Positions 12,101 to 24,000 of a DNA stretch of 64,000 nt are shown one piece after another; position 1 is the stretch's first letter; every line of letters begins with the position of its first letter. This DNA is from Omphiscola glabra (lineage: Eukaryota > Mollusca > Gastropoda > Lymnaeidae): NCBI GenBank assembly GCA_964017045.1, contig OZ024808.1, forward strand, positions 21,718,418 through 21,782,417, in the 5' to 3' direction. The translations under genes were made by a program, and so were the position numbers. A model generated the notes under the pieces. The model searched no databases, was not told the origin of the DNA, and saw only the letters and a program-made list of their open reading frames with translations.

Positions 12101-15100
12101 GCAAATTAATGTTTAGGATATGTTCATTTTGCCAGTATTCATCCAAGCAAGGAGGGGAAGATGAGCACATGGCCAGTGTTTTGTTCATACTCAGGGAAGT
12201 GTTCCCACGATTCCACAAGTGGCGATATGTAGACATTGACCAGTGCAAGAGTATTGGTAATCTATAAATTGTATACGTACTGTGATTATGAAACATTGGT
12301 TTAAACCTTTTTAACTATTTCAATCTTTACAATCTTTACAATCCTTACAATCTTTACAATCCTTACAATCTTTACAATCCTTACAATCTTTACAATCCTT
12401 ACAATCAATACAATCTTTACAATCCTTACAATATTTACAATCCTTACAATCTTTACAATCTTTATAATCCTTACAATCCTTACAATCTTTACAATCCTTA
12501 CAATCTATACAATCCTTACAATCTTTACAATCCTTTAATTACAGAATTAATTCAAGGACGCTTTGTTGGTTTTTTTTTTCCTATAGATAAAAACTGCAAT
12601 AAGTAATTGGTAGCTTTATGAAATATAATTTTTTTTGTTTCATGCAAAAATCCAACTTTTTTTTTATATGACAGGTCAGAAGTGCCTACATCTCTTTCAC
12701 ACAATTTTCAACTTTCTAAACCTGCAAGAGCGTCAACTTCCCGACAAAGCTGGGTGAGATTACCTCTATTGTGTTTAACAGATTATTTAACTTCCGCTCT
12801 TCAATTAAGTGCTGCTGAACCAGTTGCCCGTTTTGACTACGATAACTTAAACCCATCTCATTTAAGTCTCTGGATCGGAATAATGCATTTGTTCACTAAT
12901 CCCTAAGTGCAAGTGATTTTTAAATTTTTTTTTCAAAGTTCATTCTGAATAAACAAGTGGTGTTATTTATTTATTTTTTTTCCAAAAACGAAGTGGCTAT
13001 TGGTACCCGGGTACCACAATTGAGAGGTTGGGATTAAAAAATGATTTAAAATATTATTGTTGGGTTTGTAAGACCAAATGAGGTATCAAATTAAAGATAA
13101 TTGAATGTACTATACGTTTGAAACTTAATTCTCCATTTGAACTAAAATAAACTACTACAGATGACACCCGAATAGCATTAGTCAAAATGGACCCGGACAC
13201 TCAGCGCCGCCATTCGCACCCGGGTACCATTAGGCTCAATGCTATTCGGATGTCATTTGTGGTAGTTTATTTTAGTAAAACTGAAGAATTAAGATTTCAA
13301 ATGTATAGTTCATTCAATTATCTTTCATTTGATACCTCATTTGGTCTTACAAACCCAACAATAATATTTTAAATCGTATTTTAATCCCAACCTCTCAATT
13401 CTGGTACCAGGGTTCCAATAGGTGCAGCCTTCCAAAAAGATATCACTCGTTTGGGGTTTGTTTTTCTTCTTCAGATAAAAATTTTTTACTTCTTGCCTCA
13501 AATTTTTGTATGATTATTTCATTGAAAATTTCAACTTTGTTTTCAGCGTGCATTCCAGTTTTCCCAAACTCCAAGAAGTATGTGTTTATAGCCTGCTGTT
13601 TACTGATGCTGGCAGGGCTCTGCTTGAGATTGTGTCCACTGGAGTGGACAACGTCCAGCTGACCCTGGCTCAACAAGCCAGGTGATTGTTTCTTGGGTTA
13701 AATTTGGTGCGTGTGGTGAAAACTTTACATAAACTTATAACCTCTGGCTAATGCTGCATAGGAGATGGTGTCGGTGGGCCGTCGAGCGCGAGCTCTTAAT
13801 GCCGCGCCCCCCCCCCCCCCCGGCACACCTCAACACGGGCCAGACGCCGGGTTTCCCCGCCGACAGGCTGTGCGGCAGCATGCCTGGAACCTCCCCCCTG
13901 GGCTGGGGGACGTCCGGTCGACCGAGAACGCTGCGTTTAAAGCATTCACATTCCACTCTCCTAAGGGTCAGGGCGGGTTTCCTTCCACTCCAGAGGGAAG
14001 GTGTTGCGTTACCACGGCCCAGGGAGTTTTTCAGGCGGGACAGAAAGTTGGGACGAAATGGTTGCCTCTGGCTAATAATTGGCAAGATTTAAACTTTCCC
14101 CTTTCTCTCAAACAGATTCCCTTTCAGCCTTGTGCATGCGCTTAAATGTTGTTTTTGACACCCCAAAAATTACTCACCTTTCCCTATACTTGTTCCTCAG
14201 CCTGCCAGGCAAAAATGATTTTTTGAAATTGTAATATTTTTAATTTAAATAATCTATTAAAAAATTATGCTTATCTGTAATACGTAGCCTAAATATGATC
14301 AGAATTAATTCCTGCACTTTCATTTTTCTCATTCGTTAAAGAACATTGATTTTTCAAACTCATAACTAAATAGATTTTTTTTGTAAAAAGTGTTTTATAA
14401 CATCTTCTTGATGACAGCTTACTGAAAGGTGCAGGGGTGGACCTGGTTGACCTTATCGAGATCTCCTTGTCGCTGCTGAACCGCCTGCTCCTGCTGAAAC
14501 CGCCCAATGTTGGCCCATCCCCCGTCGAGCAGGCCCTGTCCTCGCAGCCCCCTGGACGACAGCACCAGCATTTGGTGGCCATAATAGCACAGTACATTTA
14601 CCATCGCCATAGTAACAAGCTGCCCACCCTAGCAACGCTGTTGCTTAAACGGCTGGCCATGGTGAGTAGCTTATACCGGTTCATTTGTTTTTTGCCTCAT
14701 GTGTGTCTCTTGGGGGATGATATTGCTAACCTCGTGGCACACCCTCCTCCTTTATCCTATCTTGGGGCAGACCATGGTGGAGTTATACCGTAGGCTCAAG
14801 TGAAAGAGCTCAGAGTTGATGCATTCAATAGCCCCAAGAACTGCCCTAGCTATGACACCTACTTTAGTCACGTTCTTTGCCTCATCTGCTTTGATAACCA
14901 AACCATACATGAAAATCTAACACTAGTTTGTATTCACCTCCAGGTGTCGCCCATGTCCATACTTGCCTGTCTGGGCAATGATAGTGAACCAATCCGAGAC
15001 ATGTTCCTGACAAGGCTGCAAGCAGTATCTGAGGTACACTCATATTTCCTTCACTGTTGCTTTGATGAAGTTTATTAGTACATTGTTTCCTAGTTCTCTA

Positions 15101-18100
15101 TCATGCCATGAACATGTAGAATTTTAGTTCAATAATTCTTTCTCTTTTTTCTTTTTTTCCCCCACTTGATCTTTTGTAAATTTAATCTTTATTTATTATT
15201 TTTTTGTATACTGCATACATGCATTGTTGAATTTTGTTGTAAAAATGGATTAATTGAATGGATGATGACCTGTATTTAAAAATAAATACAGGATATTCAA
15301 TTGAAAGTAAGCATTTTGGATTTCTTATCCGTCTGTGTGGCCACACAGCCTGGGCTTATTGAAATCTTCCTAAACGTTCAACAACATGGAGACAAAATTG
15401 CAGACTCCTCTAAGGTAGGCTGAGATTATATGCACTCCACAAAGCCGTCAATGCATATTTTTTTTTTTTAGTGATGGATTTGACTCAAGATATTTATATA
15501 AAGGAATACAAATTGCTGTAGAAAACCATTTTAAGCCATATTACGTACATTATAATACATCTTATATGACAAAAATTTCACTCAAACAGTCATGATTACA
15601 TAATGTATTACAGAATATTAGCAAATAGTTTCAGCTGTTTACTACTAGAGTGAGGCTACACACTGACACTACACACTGACACTACACACTGACACTACAC
15701 ACTGACACTACACACTGACACTACACACTGACACTACACACTGACACTACACACTGACACTACACACTGACACTACACACTGATGTGACTCAAGAAATTA
15801 CTTACAATATAATCCTTCTAATGTGATAATAATTTCACTAAAGCAGTCATTGTTAAATAGCGTATTACAAAGTATTAGGAAATCATTTTTTTGTTACCTA
15901 AATTTAAAAGGGTCAGAAAATGGCTGATCCTGAGTATTTAAGTATCAGTTTTGATAGTGTTTTGTCACTTATTCAAACTGATTTTATTTTTTGTTTAAGA
16001 TGTCATTTAATTAAGTAGTTTTTTTCTATTTGTAAAACTTGACAATGATTCTAAAACGTTATTTACACCAGAGGGATTTGAGCCTGGGTCGCAGCAGTTG
16101 TCTACCCATACTTCTGGACCTGATGGAGGTGAAGAAACAACGGACATACCAGTGTCCCCCCGAGCTGCTGTGCGCCTGCCTGGACCTGGTCCACTCACTG
16201 TGGATGGGAATGAGGGAGACGCCAATGATGGTCCTGAGAGCCAAGTAAGTTGATGCGTTTCACTATTTGTAACTCCTGAATACAATAACAAGCAGCCAGC
16301 TGTGTGATTTAATACAAAATTTTCTTATCAGTTGCCACATTATTTGAATCAAATACATCAATAAATGGTATTTTGTTTCAGTTACTAATGTTAAACTCTC
16401 AACCCGGTTTTTTATGAACTTTCTGTATCAAAACGTTTTAGAATGCCTATTCTATATTTACATCAACGGTGTATTTTCAGGGAAAGCTTTTGGCAGAGTG
16501 TGTTGGCCTCACTCCTGGTTGACTTACCGCAGGTGCAGGACGAAGATGATGAACTGAGCTTGCAGGTAAATATCAGCAGGAGATGGGCTGTAGCTTTGAC
16601 ACCACTGACTGACACAACAGCCTCAGACACTGACTCTGTGTATAGAACCCTGTATCTGCCTGTCTGATGAACTGTAGCTTTGACACCACTGACTGACACA
16701 ACAACCTCAGACACTGACTCTGTGTATAGAGCCCCGTCGTATCTGCCTGTCTGATGGGCTGTAGCTTTGACACAACTGACTGACACAACAACCTCAGGCA
16801 CTGACTCTGTTTATAGAGCCCCGTATCTGCCTGTCTGATGAGCTGTAGCTTTGACACCACTGACTGAAACAACAACCTCAGACACTGACTCTGTGTATAG
16901 AGCTCCGTGTCTGCCTGACAACACACTTTGGTTTTTTATTTATTTCAGATTAAATAGAATTAAGATCAGAAAGGATTCAATGTTGAGGTCTGGGAAGTAA
17001 TTATTTTAGGATCCAATCAAAATCAAATTTGTCACAGCTGCCCTCCTCATAGGGCAATGTTTCTAACAATATATTGAATTACTCTACATCTTTTAAAATC
17101 TAGTTGAGACTAACACTAGCAGTGCTTCGCAGTGTCATGTTGATTTAAAACTAATGATTGATGAACCATGTTGCCCTGTGATTTGTTATGTGGCAACTTG
17201 TTCTGCTTCTCCAGGCCCTGAAACTACAGACCAAACTGTGTGCGTCATCACTGAGGATTGTAGCTCTGGAAATCTATGCAATGTCTACGTAAGCCATTCT
17301 GTAGCTATAGTTTATGTGTGGTGTCCACGTAAGTCATTCTGTAGCCATAGAAATCTATGCAATGTCTACGTAAGCCATTCTGTAGCTATAGTTTATGTGT
17401 GGTGTCTACGTAAGCAGACCTGTTTACTTTTACGATTTTGGAGTACAATGTACTATTTTTAGATGTTTTTTACAATTGTATGCCGAGACCCGCCAAAACT
17501 ACGATTTTCAGAGGCCGGGTGAAATTTTTTTTTTTTCCCGATTTAAAAAAAAAAATATAAATTTTCGGTTTGGAAGTTTTAGCCCTTTCTTAAAAAAGAT
17601 GTGGCGGTGAATGGACCGAGAAAAACGATTGGTTGTAATTTTTTTTTTTTAAAGTTGGGGCCATCCTTCTATCTAGTATGTACGCATGATGGGGAGGTGG
17701 GGGTTGTCAAGGAAATTTGTGGCATACCAGACATGTGGGTAGGGGGATTGGTAGGAGTGTCAAAGGTTATAAAAATATTACTGCAACATATCGTATTGAT
17801 CGTGATGGTCATATTGTTTTGTCACAGTAAACTAGCTATCTGCGTCAACAGTAATATTTAGACTAGTCGCCCTAGTGACAACTTCACTCACCATCCCCTT
17901 TGACTGCTACCAAGCCTGTGACGTAGTTTTGCTACATAAGTATTTTGTTCGTCTGAACCGCTGCGATTGTGAAATTAGAGAAAACTAGAAGTGATTTTTC
18001 AATAAAATACATTATCAAACTGTTCTGCGCTGTTACGTTGGATTTGGACATATTTTATAAGATCTAGTCAGCGGCATTTAAAAAATATGTTAACTTGTCT

Positions 18101-21006
18101 CACAAAGATTTCATTATTAGCCAGACTTCTTATTCTTCAGACACAAAAGATACAACTATTTTATCCACTTATGTATAATATAGTTCTTCCTTAACCATTA
18201 TTTTCATTCAGTGTTTTGGTCTTCATCTTTCCTTTATTTTACTTTGAGTATTTTCCCCCACCCTATTCAGCACTAGATTGGACTCACACTTCAAGAAAGC
18301 TCTCAAGTCCACCTTCAGCAATGGAAGACTTATTTACTGGTCCAATGTAAGTGCTTGTCATTCATCATTTTTCAAAGGCTCACCATTGCACTTAACAATC
18401 AGGTCGATTTAACCCTTTAACTACCGCTGGGTTTTGACATCGATTTTTTCTGACTCAGCAATAAAAAAATTTTAAAAAGGAAAAAGAAATTTCCGGTATT
18501 TCCATTCTCTATACAATTTGCTTTTTAACTTCTCTATAGATAAACAAATTAAGAAATGTATAGCATTGAAATAAGACGTCGACGTGACGTCTTTGGTATT
18601 TCAGAAAAGTTCTTCGCCTTTTTGTTATGATGTTTATGTGACGTCCTTGGTAATTGAAAGTGGGTGATCGTGGCGTCATGTCGACGTCAACAGTAGCGAA
18701 AAGGTTAAACGCATTTCTGAAACCAATTTTGTTAGCGTTTAAATCTTGAGTTTGTTTTGGTTTGTTAAATTGTTTTAAAATTTGTTAAAGTTAATGGCAG
18801 ACATTACCAGTTGTCAACAAATTCTCTGGAATACTGTTGTCTTGCATGCTTACCTGAGTCAGGGTCTCGTATTTGTTAACATTCGTTTCAGGTAAATTTG
18901 CATTTAACTTTCTCTAAGGTTTTTGTAAATATATGTTGTATTTCCCTCCTGATGAATATTTGTCTCTCTTTTGCATGTGTATTGTTCAGGCTGTAAGGCA
19001 GAGCCTGGTCCAGGCCGGTCAGGCCAGCAAAGATGTCCAGCCCACCAATGAACAGACCGTATCGGACCTGCCAGCTCTGAATTTACTGCTGGCCTGGAAA
19101 CACTTTCTAGTCACTTCAAGTCATTTTAAGGTGGGGATTGCCAGAATCTGGCAGAAAGTGTTGACACATTCGTGGCACTGGGTTTGGGGCAAATTGGTCT
19201 TTTTAAAAGAGTTGAATGAATTATTATTAAGCTTAACCATTGAATGGTTGGTATTCTCAGTATTTAAACATGTATTTTTGAGTAACTGTTCATAAATTTC
19301 TTTTGACATTAAAGAAGAAAAAAATGTATGTTTACATTTTTCAACAATTTTTTGTAATAACCCATTCAACCCCACAACAGGCGACCGACTGTTTACCAAT
19401 ATTTTACAAAACTTGGAACGCCGGGCATTAAAATAAAAATCTCTTTATTTTATGACACTGAAATCAAAAATATCAAAGCATGCCATATTTTTGACAACTA
19501 AAAATTGCTTTGCCATCTTTCCAGGTGGCCGACATCCAGCCGACATTGAACCACAAAAATGAGATACTGTACGACCTTCAATTTGGTATTCAGGCTCAGT
19601 TCAAAACTGATGAGCTGACCCCTATGAAGATGAAGCTGGCATCCATCGCTAGCGGCTTGTACTTTACAATGGTCAAGTGTTGGGGAAAGTGAGTCTGGCT
19701 TCAATTCTCAAATTTTTTTTTCATTATTAATTTAATGGATTGTTATAAGAAGTTGCAGTTGTACAATTTTTAGACTTCAAAGCAGTCCCCCCAAATAGTG
19801 AAAGGAAGAAAGCACACGTGTCATTGGCCTTACATATGCGCCTTCACTTGCCATTGCTGGTATTAATGTTACTAAAAACAAATTTCATGGACATGATAAT
19901 GTTTCTTAAAAGTTTGACACAGTCATGTGGTCCATCCATAGCATGGGTTTCCTTGGCGACCACAGCTTTAACTTAAATGAAGCTGTTATTGTGTAGTCAG
20001 ACAATTGTACAGTCAGACAATATTTAATCCAAAGCTCGGTTGGCCGCTCTCTTTCTATTTTAGTGGTTGAGGTTTTATTTGTTACTCGAGGTTAACCTCG
20101 GCCTCTTGAATACCTGTGTTATATGGTTTAGTCCACCTAGTTATTACCCGTAACTGGGATGACCCAAGATGAATTCTTGGTAGAGAATTTAAATTCAAAA
20201 CATGTATCCCTTCATCTGTTTATTTAAAACAAAAACGATTTGCTCTACATCCATGTTTTGGTAATAGACAAGAGATTTGTTTGAGCGTGACATGTTTTGT
20301 TTATTGACAGAGATGTGTTTGAGTGTGACATTGCCCAGTTTGAACTGCCTGGACCTGGGGAAACTGTCCGAAATCTCATCAAAGCCATACAGGAGGCAGG
20401 AAATGGGAATAGAATTCTTCCGTCCGTCCACATAGGTCTGCTGGGAGCAGTCACCACCATCATACAGCAGCACAGCCACAAGATAGACAGTAAGAGCAAC
20501 TTAGAGAGACCTTGTTTTGTTTTGTTTTTTGTGGGGTTGAGGGGGGGAGGGCCGGGCTTCTTGTTGGCATTAGTTGTTCTTGTTAAAATTATTGTTTTGG
20601 GAAGTAGCTACAGCAAAATAAAATAAAGTTATTTCATTGCCAGAGAGGGGCTCTAATATTTTACCTTTTGTAGGTTTAAAGTCGAGATGAATAAGTTGAT
20701 TATCAAGTTACCTTTGGGAATTTGTTTGATTAGTTGTTGTTTTTTTTAATTTACTCGAGGTTAACCTCGACCCCCCTTGAATACCTGTGTTACTAGGTTT
20801 ATCTAGTTCAGTCCACCTAGTTTTTACCCGTAGCTGGGATGACCCAAGATGAATTCTTGACAGAGAATTTAAATTTCAAAAACATGTTTCCTTTCATCTG
20901 TTCATTAAAACAAAAACGATTTGCCCTACATCCATGTTTTGGTAATTGACATGACTTTAAAGTCATCATCAGCTCACATTATGAATGGTTGGGAACAATC
21001 TTTTAA

Positions 21007-21044
<38 letters not shown>

Positions 21045-24000
21045 GCCTACTATGACATTAACCCCTTAACTACCTCTGGGTTTTGACAACGATTTTTGCT
21101 GACTCAGCAAAACAAAACTAAAAGACAAAGAAATTTCCGATAATTTCATTCTCTATCCAATCCGCTTTTTAACTCCCCTTTAGATAAACCAATAAAGAAT
21201 TATATAGCATTGAAATATGACGTCGACGTGACATCCTTGGTATTTCAGAAAAGTTCTTTGCCTTTTTGTTACGACGACTATGTGATGTCCTTTGGTATTT
21301 GAAAGTGGGTGATCATGACGTCGCGTCGACATCATCGCGACGTCATCGGTAGCGAAAAGGTTAAGAGATGGAGAAGTAAATGTTTGTAGTTATGTCTTGC
21401 CTTGACAGAGTGGACATCAATATGAGGAAATTATTCCCAAGTTTTTTTTCATACCAGTTTTTTACCTTGTGCATCCCACAGGTTGCCTAATGCACCCCCG
21501 CTTTGGAGACTGATTGTTTAAAATAGGTGTCTTCAACATCTCCCAGCCTATTTTGTGTTGTAATTTTCTAATGGTTTTAAATAGTCTCATTTGCAAGCTG
21601 AATAAATTACTTGTTGCATTTGCTATCGCGGAGGCACAGCTTATGGTAAGCTTTAATTCAGTCACCTGCAGTACGCCTCTGACACAACAGGTCACTCTAA
21701 AATAAAAAATGCGGCCGTTTTGTTTGACTCCCCAGATCTCCCAGCACTTATCGCTGAGCTGCTTCCTGTGGTTTGCTCTGTGTTCCTCCAGAGCTCCTGG
21801 CAGGTTCCATTACTCTTGGAGGCCCTGCTCAAACCAAGGCATGAAACTGAAGAGTCCAGCAGTCCCCAGCAGTCCAATACATTTGGTTCCCACATCAAGG
21901 TCTGTCTCTGGTCATAGTTGTTTATTCATAACCCTAGAAACTCAACCAAAAAAAAAAAAAAAAAACAACCTTGCGGACATGCAGATAAAAGTCATTGGAG
22001 TCATGTTAATGACTGTTTAGCTGTACAATATCTAGAGTCACATCAATGAGAGTGCAGCTTTACATAGTATCCTCCAATAACAACTATACTATTGTTGTTG
22101 TTTTTTTATCTAACCAGTAAATGGAGTCTGCTTATTTGTTTCCTTCAATAATTGCTAAGGAGACTACAAACTGGTTAGGGAAAAAAAAGCAGCATTATCC
22201 TTATTTATTTGAATGTGGAAGACATTGTCCTCAACAAGTTTTACTGGTGGGTCATTGAGTTACTCTTGGTTTGTTGGTTACAGCCCCCCCCCCCCCCAAC
22301 TTTACAAGCCTGTTGTTACAACCCTACAAGTTTGTGACCATTTCTTGAGACATTTACTCATTCCCTACAGCAGAGCTACTTCAGTATTTAGTTTATATTC
22401 CTTAGGAAGGGAAGTAACTCCACTTTGAAATTGATTTACATTTTTAAATATTTTTTTTAAAGCTGCTTAATATTAATAAATGTTAATGAAACATGGATGA
22501 ATGCATCAAAAAATGAATAAGGTTTAATTAAAATATAACATTTGCGGCGAAAAAATAATGAACAATGGCAAAAAAATTGATTTTTGGCACCTCAGACGAA
22601 CACATGCTAGATTTAGATGAGCCGTACTATAGAACAAGTAGTTTTAAAGTGAAACAAGATAAAAACTTCCGGTTTTTAAATTAAAATCACAGAGAATCAC
22701 GCCACCGCTGGAAGTCTCGAGGGACGCAAGATTTCATTGCTATTTTTAACTAAAAATGAGAGAGGTGTGTCGCTATGCGCCAGGACACATTTGGAAGCAT
22801 CCGACGAAACCCCCAAAAGACACATTTAGTCGCAGCCGACGGGGAATGAGTTAATAATAAAACAGACCCCGATGATTTTTCCATTTTTGTCATGACCAAT
22901 GTTTATTTCCACCACAGCTTCAGATAGTCTCCTGTTGTCTGATGGTGGAGATTCTGTACATCAGCTCAGATTTTAACTCATCCCTGGCCATCATACAAGA
23001 GCACAGCATTGTCACATGCATTTTGACCACAATGGAAGTTTTGTTCAAGGTTAGAAACAATGTCCTGGAATATCATTATATACCTTTAGTCTTCATATAT
23101 CTTTATATCGCTTTAGTCTTAGATATCTTTATATCCCTTTAGTCTTAGATATCTTTATACCTCTTTAGTCTTAGATATCTTTATATCACTTTAGTCTTAG
23201 ATATCTTTATACCTCCTTAGTCTTCAGATATCTTTATACCTCTTTAGTCTTCAGATATCTTTATATCACTTTAGTCTTCTGATATATTGATATCACTTTA
23301 GTCTTCAGATATTTATATCACTTTAGTCTTCAGATATCTTAATATCACTTTATTCTTCTGATATCTATATCACTTTAGTCTTCAGATATCTTTAAATCAC
23401 TTTAGTCTTCAGATATCTTTATATCACTTTTGTCTTCTGATATCTATATCACTTTAGTCTTCAGATATCTTTAAATCACTTTAGTCTTCAGATATCTTTA
23501 TATCACTTTAGTCTTCAGATATCTTTATATCACTTTATTCTTCTGATATCTATATCACTTTAGTCTTCAGATATCTTTAAATCACTTTAGTCTTCAGATA
23601 TCTTTATATCTCTTTAGTCTTCTGATATATTGATATCACTTTAGTCTTCAGATATCTTTATATCACTTTAGTCTTCTGATATATTGATATCACTTTAGTC
23701 TTCAGATATCTTTATATCACTTTAGTCTTCTGATATATTGATATCACTTTAGTCTTCAGATATATTGATATCACTTTAGTCTTCAGATATCTTTATATCA
23801 CTTTAGTCTTCAGATATCTTTATATCACTTTATATCTTGTATCAGAAGCTCTTGAAATGGGTTCTCTTTTTTAACTAGTATGTCCTGCAGTTATGGGTTG
23901 TTGTTGTTTTGAAGGGAGCAGATGAGTTAAGGCTCAGAGTATCTATTTGGCTTGGTGTACGTTCCTCTTGAAATGTTCTTAACCTGAACACAGTTAACAC

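Noticed and set aside
13735..14145. Three overlapping open frames of 113-126 codons in a GC-rich stretch
   Set aside because: The GC-rich insertion has few stops by composition in all frames; none of the translations resembles a known protein and it lies within an intron.
21590..21650. Possible extra NUP188 exon (CTATCGCGGAGGCACAGCTTATGGTAAGC region)
   Set aside because: Exons 27 and 28 already join in phase without it and there is no matching segment in vertebrate NUP188.
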